Source of the DNA: Annona cherimola
Lineage: Eukaryota; Streptophyta; Magnoliopsida; Magnoliales; Annonaceae
Assembly: GCA_030490835.1 (NCBI GenBank)
Contig: CM059977.1
Span: forward strand, 25,773,335 to 25,837,334
Direction: 5' to 3'
DNA: 64,000 bases
In this document: positions 46,118-58,948 of the stretch, piece by piece
Layout of the letters: every line of letters starts with the position of its first letter
Position numbering within the stretch: position 1 is the stretch's first letter
Program-made: the position numbers and the translations under genes
Notes under the pieces: generated by a model
Database searches by the model: none
Seen by the model: the letters and a program-made list of their open reading frames with translations, nothing else
What the model was told of the DNA's origin: nothing

Positions 46118-46910
46118 AGTGTGTGTCTGAAAAGTGATAAAAAATTTTGATGAAATGTTTTTAGTGCAAGGGAGTGTTTGTTTATACTAAAAATATTTCA
46201 AATTAAAATTTTTCACTCTTTACCATGATACATGATTATATATATCATGATGTATTTTAGACTAAAATACAACATTCATTCATTTTTATAATGAGCTATA
46301 TATTTTTATTTTTCTTCATAAATATGTTTTCCCGTGTATATTCAATATATATATATATATGTATATAGTTTTTCCATTTTACAATACTTTTATATTTTTT
46401 TTATTTTTTAAAAATATCATTTTCAATGGCGTCTAAGTCAATTTTCATCCCTTAAAAAAACTTGATTTTAAAAAAAAATAAAAAAACTTGATTTTAGAAA
46501 AATAAAAATAAACATGTAAAAATATTGTAAAATAACATAACTTTGTATATAAATTGAATACACAGAGGTAGATATGTTTATGAAGAAAAAATGAAAAATA
46601 CAACTAATTGTGAAAATAAATGAATATTACATCTTAACCTAAAATACATCATTATATATATAATCGGACCCTACCATTACCTCATTTTTTAAAATTATTT
46701 TTTATTTATTCCTATAAAACTATCCTACTTTTCAATCATTTTTACACAATTATATACATATATATCTAACGTATCTATTTTAACTTTATTCTTTTTAATT
46801 TTCATAATTACTTTTATCATATTATATCATTTTCTCTCATTTTAAAAACTTCTATATAAAAATTTTTTTATGAAAAGTTTTTTTTTTATTTCCCAAAAAC
46901 ACACCTTAAA
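46118..46910. mobile_element. GTGTGTTTGG MITE split by a second palindromic MITE
   Basis: The outer element starts GTGTGTCTGAAAAGTGATAA at 46118, breaks near 46170, and continues at about 46675-46910 with CCTACTTTTCAATCATTTTT and TATTTTAACTTTATTC (inverse signature), ending AAAACACACC. Between them, about 46185-46660 is a separate palindrome: TATACTAAAAATATTTC-type left arm, with TTTTTCTTCATAAATATG on one side matched by ACATATTTATGAAG-like inverse sequence on the other. So one MITE is nested in another. Confidence 0.45.
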
Positions 46911-47433
46911 ATTTTTTAAATTGATAGATGTATTGATGAACAGTAAAAAAATAAAGTTAAAATAGATAAGTTATTTTGATAAATAGTTGCATAGAAATGA
47001 TTGTACAAACGTGCTCTTAAAAAAAATTATTTGCAACTCCCATGTGGGGTCCATGCATGGGATTTACCCACGCATCCCAACCGTTGATAATTATTTACCC
47101 TTGTCGCTGAGGTCTCGAACACACACACACAAAACACAAGTGATAGTCCTCATCATCGATTGATTTATTTGCTTTGATGGATTTTTATAACAATTTTTTT
47201 GTTTTCCTTTTTGTTTGAAATTATTGTTATTATTATTTGATATTTATTTGTTTGAAAGTATTAAAAAGGGTCAGGTTAGCTTTGTTAGTGTAGATAGCCT
47301 ATTAAGTGAGCCAGACCCATAAAAGTAACGCCTGCGCAATAGATGGTTAAGGTCAGCCAGATTAGCTAGATCTGCCAATTGTTATTCATTATTTGAGTCG
47401 ATGAGCAAATAACACAAATACAGGCCCACCAAA

Positions 47434-47545
47434 GATAGGTAAGTACTTTTTTTTTTTTTTTGAAAAAAAAGTAAAGATAGGTACTCAAAAGAGAGAGAGA
47501 GAGAGAAAAAAAGAAAAAGAAAAAGAAAAAAGGGAAGAAGATAGG
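47434..47545. repeat. Poly-T and (GA)n simple repeats
   Basis: A run of 17 T followed by A-rich and GAGAGAGAGAGAGAGA sequence. It generates long meaningless open frames on the minus strand. Confidence 0.85.
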
Positions 47546-47689
47546 TACGTACTTCATTTGTACAGCTTGATAGCAAACAGATCATATATCGTAGGAATGA
47601 ATGGTCCAGGTTGAAATAAAATCAAGCCAATGAATGTGATAAAAAAAAAAAAAAAATCAAGCCCACGACTTGCTCCCAAAAAAAATAAA

Positions 47690-47890
47690 AATTCAAGCCA
47701 ATGGCGTCGCCTATGAAGTCTCAACATTTCGTCTTTCAAACTGTTGATGTGCGGTTTCATGTACCCATCAATGTTTCTCACCTTCGATGACTGTTGGTAG
47801 ATCCAATCATCCACTGTGTTTAGCATAAATTTTTTAACCAGAAGAGAACAAGTTTCATCCAAAAATTCATGGGTCATTTGCTTAAAAGTG
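47690..47890 (-). other. Unidentified open segment, possible gene fragment
   Basis: A minus-strand open stretch with a protein-like composition, for example MTHEFLDETCSLLVKKFMLN and SSKVRNIDGYMKPHINSLKD. I do not recognise a family. It is bounded by poly-T runs and AT-rich MITE-like DNA, with no partner exons, so it may be a captured fragment or chance. Confidence 0.25.
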
Positions 47891-48355
47891 TATAAATTTA
47901 TGTGTAAATTATGAAAATTGTTTGTATCTGCTGATATGTGTATTAAAATTAACAATACTTTATATAATTATTTATTCACATAATAATAATATTTTAGATA
48001 ATTTAGATGTTAAAAATACAACTTTAATATTAGTATTTAACTATAAATTATTTTATGACGCTAATTTATACATTTGTAGATAATACATATGTACAGAGGT
48101 GTCATACAAATGATGAAGTTTTCACGACAATACAAATAATATTTTTTCACAATAACTTTCTTAATTTTGGATATCTTCTTTATTGTTCATAGAAGAATAT
48201 CTTCTTTATTTATATTATTATGTTACTTTTTCTCAATTCATTTGATATTAACTTTATTTCTATGATCTTACTAAAGAAATCATATGAGAAATCTAAAATT
48301 GCATCCCTCATTTCATTACTTATTTAACAAATATCTTCATAAATTCTCTTATAAC

Positions 48356-49033
48356 TAGGGGTGCAACTCGGATGGTACCATGAATGAATATGGTAGGTTA
48401 CTATTTTTATACTCATAGAGAAGGGTAGGTTTCAAGAAAATATTATTCAATTAGAATAGGGTAGGCCTTAATGTTTGGGTACCCGAAATTAACCTAAATT
48501 ATTAATATATGTTTAATATAAAATTTATAAAATATATTTACAATGGAAGACATAATACATTCTTTAAATATATAAGAACTTGTTTAATTTATCAATTATT
48601 TAATACATTTAAAGAATGTATTTTAAAAATGATATTATTATTCATCTTGATTTTAGGTTTTTAAAGTAAAACTTGTAATAAAATTATAACTTTCAAATAT
48701 AATATAGAGACTATTTTTTATTCATTTATGTACACCAAATCAACTGATATTATGAATCGGTACATGCACAATCTTCACAATATGGAGGAAATTCTATATT
48801 ATCCCATCACAAGGGAGAATTTAATACCCCCACCATAAGGGGGATGGTGATTTGAACTGGCAACCTCATGCTAATAGTGCAGTCATGCTTACCATGCTCT
48901 TAAGTGTGGTGGAAGCAATATAAATACAATTTTAAAGAATACAATAAGGATAAAATAAGATAAGAGTTTTTTAGAATAAGGTAAGGGTAGAGTCGACCTC
49001 GAACCGGACCTATCTGATTTAAGTTGCCCCCTA
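48356..49033. mobile_element. TAGGGGTG-type hAT element carrying a SINE
   Basis: Ends TAGGGGTGCAACTCGG (left) and TAGGGGGCAACTTAAATC (reversed right). Flanked by CTTATAAC (48348-48355) and CTCATAAC (49034-49041), an 8-bp duplication with one change. It is 678 bp long and non-coding; the middle is occupied by the SINE at 48725-48905. Confidence 0.75.
48725..48905 (-). mobile_element. tRNA-derived SINE, copy 2
   Basis: On the minus strand: TTAAGAGCATGGTAAGCATG (A-box region), then GAGGTTGCCAGTTCAAATCACC (B-box GTTCAAATC), and a 3' half with ATATTGTGAAGATTGTGCAT and AATATCAGTTGATTTGG, ending TACATAAATGAATAAAAAA. The 3' half matches the SINE at 17067-17306. A weak AATATAA repeat flanks it. Nested in the hAT element 48356-49033. 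Confidence 0.6.
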
Positions 49034-49041
49034 CTCATAAC

Positions 49042-49962
49042 CTACATTCTCATCTACATATCTATTTAAGTATCTCCTTCTCACAATCTTAGTTTGATAT
49101 CTTTTACACTACACAATCTATGTGTCTCAAAATTATTTCTTGATTTTATTATTTAATCCTAAGCACTAATCACAATTATTACTTCTTCAATTAACATAAG
49201 TTTTAATTTAGTTCAAAAAAAAGTTTTTAATTGAGTATTCTATCATTCGTTACATTAACATATATTAATTATTTTTTAAATTTATTTTCTAATATTATCC
49301 TTGTACCTTTTTTATTCCCATCCTCTTATACATACTATGATTTGTACTCGTTATATTATCCAGCCTTAATTTGTTTCTAGTTTCTATTCTATTTAGTTTT
49401 ATAAAGATAAATGTATTCCTCTACTCATAAGATCCATTGATTTCATATTTTACCTTTAAAAGAGTTATAACGTTCCATGAAACGAAGTATACTTTATGTC
49501 TTCTTCACTCAACTACATCTGCAATCAAATGAAAATCTAGGAGTCTATGATCTCCCTTATTGATATTTAGGAGCTTATAGTTGTAACCCCTTTGAAAAAT
49601 TTATAAGTCTATAATCTCCCTTCTTGATATTTACGAGCTTATAGTTGTAACTCCTTTGAAAAATTTATAAGAATTGGCTTTGTGCTTAATTATAATATGA
49701 GTTCAGATGCAATGCAAAATATACATCAATAAAAAAAATAAAAATCTTTGCAAAGTTTATACCACAACTAGATTTTGCGGTGGCACATCACATTTAGGAG
49801 ATGCCGTATCAACCATTTACTTGTTTCCAATAAGACCCATGCTCCCATGCAGCGTGTTGCTTGGAAGAAACGCTTTAATAGCCCTTCTCATTTTTCCAAT
49901 TGGGTTTCATTGCAGTGGGTCGCTTATATGGGACCACCCATCAATAAGAACTCAGAATGCCA
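49042..49962. other. Spacer with a 68-bp tandem duplication
   Basis: Mostly AT-rich and without a gene. At about 49545-49675 a unit containing ATCTCCCTTATTGATATTTA, GAGCTTATAGTTGTAAC and CCTTTGAAAAATTTATAAG occurs twice in tandem with few changes. The segment 49760-49960 is more complex but shows only short frames. Confidence 0.5.
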
Positions 49963-49970
49963 CTTTAGAA

Positions 49971-51125
49971 CATTATTATCAAAACCGGACCGGCAGGTTC
50001 GACTGGGAACCGGTAGGTTTTACAGTTCGATTATACCCAGTCCGATTTTATCTTTAAAAACCGTATGAACGAACCGCTAAACCGCCGGTTCTAGCATGTA
50101 GACCGGTTACACGCGGTTCAACTGACTGGGAAAAAGCAAGTTACTATGCGAAATTTGTGGCAGACTTTGTTTAATGGTTTTGACATTGCTTAAACATTTA
50201 TTACATCATTTATGACATTGCTCGGCATTGATTCGTTGTTTTTATCCAAAATGCACAAGAAAGTTCATAAACGTCTTTTAACGGTAATTCAGAATTTTTT
50301 TTATCAATGCATTTTTTCACAAACTTATATATATTATAATACGCTATTAAATTTCAACGTAAAATAATAGGTTGCAGATTCTAATTTTAACGTATTCTAT
50401 TAGGAGTTATATATATATATATTTATATTTATTAATATATAACTAAATATTCTATACATATTTACTCTTCGTCATTAAGTTATAAACTTGATCTATTATA
50501 AGTATATAATATAATATAATTATTATATTTTAACAGAAGATATTTGTTCATTGCATTCTATGTACTACTATTCAAGCAAATAATTAGAATTTGGAATATT
50601 ATTTGTTTTTCTTTAAAAATTCTTTTATACAATTGAGCAAATTTTTTTTTTAAAATTAGTTGAATACTTGAACTTTTTATGTGATTTTATTAGTAAAAAT
50701 GATTTAATCATTTTAACACTATTTTTATTTCTTATTATATTAGATATGTCCAAAAATGGGCAATTAATGAAAGCACAAAAATAAATTATAAGAAACTAAG
50801 ATTAATAGAATATTACATTTTCTTTTGGATCAGTTAACAATATTAATTTTTGATGTTATATCTATTTCTAGGTAATGTATATTTGAAATTTTTTCTAATT
50901 TATTGCATATTCTAACCATTAAAATGATATATTCTAATTTTAGTTTATTTTATAAGGAAAATATAAATATTTATTAATATAATTTAAAATTTTAATATTT
51001 ATTACATGGTAAATATGCAATAATGTTGTCACCGATTCAAACCGGTATAGTTAATCGGTTAAACCAGTTTGAACCAAACTAATCACTTAACCAGTTCGAT
51101 CACCGGTTCGGTCATAACAATACTA
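49971..51125. mobile_element. Non-autonomous hAT element, CCGGTT family, copy 2
   Basis: Left end CATTATTATCAAAACCGGAC, right end (reversed) TATTGTTATGACCGAACCGG, with AACCGG/CCGGTT motifs at both ends (49983-50115 and 51035-51110). Flanked by CTTTAGAA (49963-49970) and CTTTAAAA (51126-51133), an 8-bp repeat with one mismatch. About 1155 bp; the GC-rich interior of copies 1 and 3 is missing, and the tips are more diverged. The oldest of the three by eye. Confidence 0.7.
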
Positions 51126-51556
51126 CTTTAAAATCTATAGAAAAAATAGATAGCAACTTTTACAGCATTGGTTGGTTACTAACTTGGGTGTGATAAGGAT
51201 CAAATCAAGATAAGAGAATGATAGAATAAAGTCTCCCACGATATTTTTTTAGTTCTGAAAAAATAACAATATATTTTTCCTCATTCTCATATAATTTTAG
51301 CCAATTCCTGTACAACTTTAACCAGTCACAATACATAATGCCTTTTCCGGAGAAAAAGTCTAATTCGGTAAGTAATCCTTTTGTTATTGTGAAATGAAAA
51401 ATTTTCTATTGCATAAAATTTTTAAATTTTCCCAATAAAAAAAAAATAGATTTTCGCTTGGAAGATTCATCATAGGCTCAGTTCCCGAGTTTTTTTTAGC
51501 AATATTTTCCCAAGATTACCACACAAATTATTGTTATGAACAGACTTTGCTGAATT

Positions 51557-51576
51557 AGAGACATTCCTTTAATAAA
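51557..51576. repeat. 20-bp target duplication of the LINE, left copy
   Basis: AGAGACATTCCTTTAATAAA, repeated identically at 52909-52928. Confidence 0.85.
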
Positions 51577-52908
51577 CCAAGTTCGCTTCTTTCAGGACAG
51601 CTGGGTTGAAGGCCTTATCGTTAAAGCAGGCCCCCCTCCCTATTGATGTGGATGACGAGGTAAAGGTGAATCATTTCTTGGATGAACAAACTTGTGAATG
51701 GCAGGTGGAAAACATTCTAACGATAGCTGGCCCCTATGGGTTGTGAGCAAATAAGACATGTAACTCATGCCATGCAAAAGAAAGAAGACCACCTATATTG
51801 AGACCTTGAGCCTAATGGGCGTTTCGGTGTAAAATCTGCTTATAAGCTAGCCCACTCCATCGAGGAAACTGTGTTTGACCTATCAGCATCTTAGGCCATT
51901 TGGAAAACCAAGGTGTCCGAGAAAGTCCAGTTGTTTGGGTGGCGTTTACTACATGATTCTTTTCCAACAAAAGCAAACCTTATTCGTAGAGGCATCCAAA
52001 TCACTCCCAAATGTCCTTTCTGCTAACAAAATTTAGAAAAAGCCCTTCATATATTTTGAAAGTGATGGCGTGTCCGAGATATCTTCAAGATGCCACACTC
52101 CCATACAATCTCTACCTAGTGCGCCATACGAAGAAACTAGTATTTTGCCTATCCTCTCAACAAGACCCATTTCCTTTTAACTTTTTCATAATCCTTTGCT
52201 AGAGAATATGGTATTACAAGAACAAACTGGTTGCAGAAGAAATTCAACCCACTCTAAAGGACATCAATGCTTGGTCTCAAAATTTTCTCCACCAATTCCA
52301 CTCGACAAATCTGATAGAAGGAGCTGCTTTCAACATCACTACGAGAACCTCTAGATAGACTAGCCTAGCAGGGGGAAGGGTTAAACTTAATGTCGATGTT
52401 GCTTGCAACCTCACCTCCTCAATAAGTTTTGATGGAGTGTACTTAGAGACCCAAAAGGCACATTCCTACTTCCTAGTGGCTAGATGTTGGATGATCCAAA
52501 GCATGTACACACCCCTGTAGATGGAAGCTTTTGCAATTCTTTTTGGGTTAAAGTGGCTCAAGGACAAAGGAATAAGAAAGGTTAAAGTTGAAAGTGACTC
52601 TGTGGTACTTATCAGCTGGCTGACAGGACTATTTCCAACATTCACCATCTAGTCACCCAGATTAATGATTGTAAAGGCTAGCTCAAGTGACCATCTTTCT
52701 CCCATATTTTCAGGACTGCCAACCAAACAGCCCACAATTTTGGCTAAATTTGCGTTCTTTTTCGACTTGTATAGTGAGTTCTCTTTGTATAGACTTTTTT
52801 CATTTAAATTGACTTCTCTTTTTTCTCCATACCCCAGTCCAACCATCTTCCTTCTGAGGATAGATGAGAAGGGGTATGGGTGAAAAATATTTAGAGAGAG
52901 AGAGAGAG
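51577..52908 (+). mobile_element. 5'-truncated L1-type LINE
   Basis: About 1.33 kb bracketed by a 20-bp duplication (51557-51576 and 52909-52928). The plus strand encodes the tail of ORF2 in broken frames: GRFGVKSAYKLAHSIEE, then an RT zinc-binding domain (LFGWRLLHDSFPTKANLIRR, CPFC), and finally a plant-type RNase H segment (EAFAILFGLKWLKDKGIRKV). Stops interrupt it several times. It ends in ATTT followed by (GA)n instead of poly-A. Truncated 5' ends and long variable duplications are typical of LINEs copied by target-primed reverse transcription. Confidence 0.85.
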
Positions 52909-52928
52909 AGAGACATTCCTTTAATAAA

Positions 52929-53446
52929 ACTTGAAAAAAAACGATGGAAATCTATCTTCCTCAACCCCCTCACCCAGCGAAAAAAAAAAACAACAACAAC
53001 AAATAAACAAACACAGTGATTTAGTCACTTTTTCATCACTAATATATCACAACCACATCTCTAAATAAATTTATCGATGGAACCCTTATTTTAAAATTCT
53101 AATTATACACTTCAAAGATAATGATGTTAATTTGTGACATCTGAAACTAATTCCACATGACAACGCAAATTCAACTTGATTCTTAAAGGTTTGATTAAAC
53201 TTGGGGCTGAGTTTTAACATATGAATAGATTAGAATTACTTTAACATAAACCTGGATATTCCAACAAAAATTTAACAAAAAGTAAAGCCCGAAGAATCTT
53301 ACTGAAAACATCAGTCATAAAAATTAAAAAGGAATAAGAGTCGAGATCTTAATTGACCCGAGCTTCAACACTCACAACTAGACAACTGCATTTGTTCTTT
53401 CTAAGAGAAGAAAATCTCGTATTCGAAATAAAAATGTTTAATGCAC
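52929..53446. other. 3' flank of RPL8
   Basis: AT-rich. Includes the RPL8 3'UTR next to 53447 and a CAACAACAACAAA simple repeat at about 52990. No gene seen. Confidence 0.5.
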
Positions 53447-55626
<2,180 letters not shown>

Positions 55627-55676
55627 TTAGGGTTTGGGGTGAGGGAAGCGGCGAAAGAAAACATAGGTTAGGGTTT
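55627..55676 (-). promoter_or_regulatory. Two telo-boxes upstream of RPL8
   Basis: AAACCCTAA on the minus strand at 55635-55627 and again at 55676-55668, 25-75 bp before the ATG. Telo-boxes close to the start are characteristic of plant ribosomal-protein genes and support coordinated growth-related expression. Confidence 0.7.
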
Positions 55677-55739
55677 TAGAAAGGGAAAGAGGTTTTTTGT
55701 TTTGCACTCCGCCCTTGAAGTTCATCAATTTGCAATTTT

Positions 55740-56264
55740 AGCTCCATGACTACGGATTTTGCCTCTTTGGCGTTAGGCTATGGTTTTTTTATTTTTTTAT
55801 TTTTTATCTTACAACTCAAGTTATCCTCTAAATATATTTCTTTTCATTTTTTGCTCAACGAATATACACCTAATAGTGTAACTAACAATATATATGTAGT
55901 ATCTACAAGAGGCATTGCTCTTGAAATGGAAAACAAAGTTCCTTGTAACAAAATCAAATCCAAACACATCTTCACAATTTATCGCCCACTTTCCATTAAT
56001 ATTTTGATATAATGTGATATCTTAAGTACCATACTTTTAAAATCATTATCTTTATATTCTAATTGATGTTTTATATTTTTTATACAACAATTCTATTTAT
56101 TTTATCTTTATTTTTTACCTTTAATCATTAACCCTTTTGTATTGTATCATTTTCTTATTATTCAAAAAAATTTCTCTCTAGTTTTCCCTTTTTTGTAACT
56201 CAACACAAAAAGGACCTTTACATGAGGTAAAAAATAAAGAAAAAATTTGTGAAAAAATAATTAT
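55740..56264. other. AT-rich upstream spacer
   Basis: No gene. At about 56030-56165 there is a diverged, inverse match to the GTGTGTTTGG MITE signature (TTCTATTTATTTTATCTTTA, TGTATCATTTTCTTATTAT). Confidence 0.35.
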
Positions 56265-56266
56265 AT

Positions 56267-56520
56267 AAAAAGGTGAGAAAGCCTTTTCTTTTTTAACTAC
56301 ATACCGGACCGAACTTAAGATAAAAGGCTTTGCTTTTATGAAACTCTTATTTTTTAATATCTTGATGCTTGGCAGGAAATTCATTTCATCTATAAAAAGG
56401 TGAGAAAGCCTTTTCTTTTTTAACTACATACCGAACTGAACTTAAGATGAAAGGCTTTGCTTTCATGAAACTCTTATTTTTTAATATCTTGATGTTTGGC
56501 AGGAAATTCATTTCATCTAT
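56267..56520 (+). repeat. 127-bp tandem duplication
   Basis: Two head-to-tail units; AAAAAGGTGAGAAAGCC recurs with a 127-bp spacing (GGTGAG at 56272 and 56399). Each unit contains TTAACTACATACCG, GGCTTTGCTTT and TTGGCAGGAAATTC. Only about six single-base differences, so the duplication is fairly recent. Non-coding. Confidence 0.85.
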
Positions 56521-56760
56521 TATATTTAACATCATTTATTTCATAATATAAAATTTTTAATTGGTCTAATAATATTATGCAAGGTCAATCTACAAATGTA
56601 TAATAATGAATAGCAAAGAGAATAAAATTGTAGAAGTTTTTGAATTAATATAAGAGTTAATTTTAAATATACTTTTAACTTTTAACTTTAATTACAAATA
56701 TACTTAGTATGAAAACTTTTATTTATATCCATTACGTATATTTTTAATATTAGATATACC

Positions 56761-58269
56761 CAATGTTGTCAGAACCGAACCGGTAAAGGAACTGGTCTGG
56801 TTCGAACCGGTTCGACCGGCTAAGCAAACCGGTTCGAACAGGTGACATCAGCATGACATATTTATGATGTCATAAATATTAAATTATTTTTAAATTTTAA
56901 ATAAATATATTGATAAAATTATATTTTCATAAATCCTAAATATATATGTTAGATTTTAAAAATCACAATAGAAGCATAAAACATGCAGGAGGGACGGGGG
57001 TAGGCCGCAGCAATCACACATACATATATATTATTTGTGCTTTCTAATAATTCTAAAAATCTTTACATAATTTCATTTAAATTCACACTTTTTGAGTATA
57101 AAAATTTTAATTAAATATAGATTTTATGTTAAATTTCATGAAAATTATATTTTTCATAAAATCTTTAATTTTGCTATAAAACAGGTCATTTTGCGACTTT
57201 TTTTTGAAAATATAAAATTATGAATCAATATGCTAGAAAATTTTAATGTTGAAATGTGTATTAGCTTATTAATATAATTTGGGCAAATTTATAAAATTAT
57301 TTAATTGAAAAAATCATACATATATAACTATAATTATATTTTAAAATATGGGGAACAAAGTAGATGATTATATTTAGATAAATTAAATTAAAGGATAAAG
57401 TGAATTAAACTAAGATAATATGTGATATTATTGAAATTATTTATCAAATAATTAATATTTAAATTCGTATATAAATGCATTGCAGGAACACCAAACAACC
57501 ATGGACCACCGGAGCACCATTTCTGGTACTCCATCACCCCCAAATCCAGCTGCCGGCCAATGCATCTGCACCCAAATCCAAATGACCGAACCCATTTCCA
57601 CCAAATATAACATTTTAAAACGTCATCTGAAGATCATCACTTTCAGAAAACACATCTCTGTTTCCATCTCCCATCTTTATCTCCATCCCAATCTGTTTCA
57701 TGCTCCATCTCTGTTTTCATGCCGCATTCCGATTCTGCTTTCCTCGGCGCCTTGGCAGCACGACTCTGATTAGCGGTCACCCGTCAGCCTTCGCGCTGCT
57801 CTGCTCGTCGTCGGAAGTGAAAAGCAGGCCGCTGCTCTGCTCGTCGCCGGAAGCAGTCGCGTGAGGAGGTCGCTGGCTCGAACGAGGGGAAGATGATAAC
57901 CCGACATGGTCGCTGATCGCAGCAGGGGGCATCTTCGATTTGGGGCTTCTCCGATCGCAGCAGGGGAAGACGACTGAACTCTGAAGCCTGAAGTGACGCT
58001 GCGACGCTGCCTGGAAGGGAAGACGACTGAAGTGGTTGCGGAATGTGGAGTCCGGACTGCCTGGAATGGAAGACGCACGACTGCCACGACATCGACCCCT
58101 TTTTTTAATTCACCGAATCGCCGAACCGGTTGCATACGGTCGAACTGTGATGACCGGTTCGACGGTTCGAACGATTTAATATAATTAAACCGGACCGCAA
58201 GTATTCGAACCGGCTATATGCCTGGTTCCCGGTCGGACCAGCCGGTCCGGTCCGGTTCTGACAACACTG
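56761..58269. mobile_element. Non-autonomous hAT element, CCGGTT family, copy 3
   Basis: A 1509-bp element with a perfect 8-bp duplication GATATACC (56753-56760 and 58270-58277) and ends CAATGTTGTCAGAACCG (left) and CAGTGTTGTCAGAACCG (reversed right). CCGGTT/AACCGG motifs crowd both ends (56778-56840 and 58115-58258). The left subterminal region (GTGACATCAGCATGACATAT and the following 120 bases) matches the reversed right end of copy 1, so copies 1 and 3 lie in opposite orientation. The GC-rich half is at 57480-58110. No transposase. Confidence 0.9.
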
Positions 58270-58311
58270 GATATACCCAAAATTTAACCGTTCGTTACTA
58301 AAATAAAAAAA

Positions 58312-58945
58312 GGAGTTTTTTTTTTATGAAAAGGATCCTTCCCTATCCCAGCTCCCTGTCATTGTGAAAGGAGGGAGAGATAGAGGGGCCCGTATAATGC
58401 ATTGCTAAAAAAATATCTGTACAAATGTTTGCCACGATGGCTTGGGGGGGTTCCCCACCACACATAGCGATCCAAAAAAGAAACAAAAACAAAATCAGCT
58501 AGAGAATATGCAACCCTGTTTCCCTGCCTTAATACATGAAGAACCGATACGAGAGGTGAGTTTGCCAGCATAGATTTGATTTCCGCAACAACAAACCCCA
58601 CCGGGGATGAAATAGTGGCATCCGTGGACAAGTAGTTGAAAAGGAGAAGAGACTCGGTTTCAATCTGTACTTTGCCGAGTCTAAGTTGGAGGGCCCATTC
58701 TACTCCCAAAAGAAACGCATTAGCTTTCACGAGTAACGGCTCCATCTCGCCCCTCCGTCGCCACCCTTTTGCCGCAATAAATAGACCCCTCGAATCCCGA
58801 ACGACCGCAAAAAAGGAGTTAGTTTGGTATGATAATTATTTCTCACTGACGAAATTACCCTTGAATCCATCATCTTCGTTCGCTTTGCCGTCTGAAACAA
58901 ATTCCATGCCTCCATCAAAAATTTCAAGCCACCGATAGCAGCATG
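58312..58945 (-). mobile_element. 3' end of an L1-type LINE
   Basis: The minus strand encodes the terminal RNase H domain of plant LINE ORF2: MEPLLVKANAFLLGVEWALQ, then KVQIETESLLLFNYLS and SVLHVLRQGNRVAYSLADF, with an upstream remnant (SFGIRGVYLLRQKGGDG) in another frame. It ends in a poly-A tail (plus-strand T run at about 58316-58326). Upstream parts are missing. The target duplication is not clear. Confidence 0.75.
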
Positions 58946-58948
58946 CAA

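Noticed and set aside
47554..47955. 133-codon minus-strand frame as a gene
   Set aside because: It runs through poly-T tracts and AT-rich debris and has no recognised domain; only a central segment looks protein-like and is listed as uncertain.
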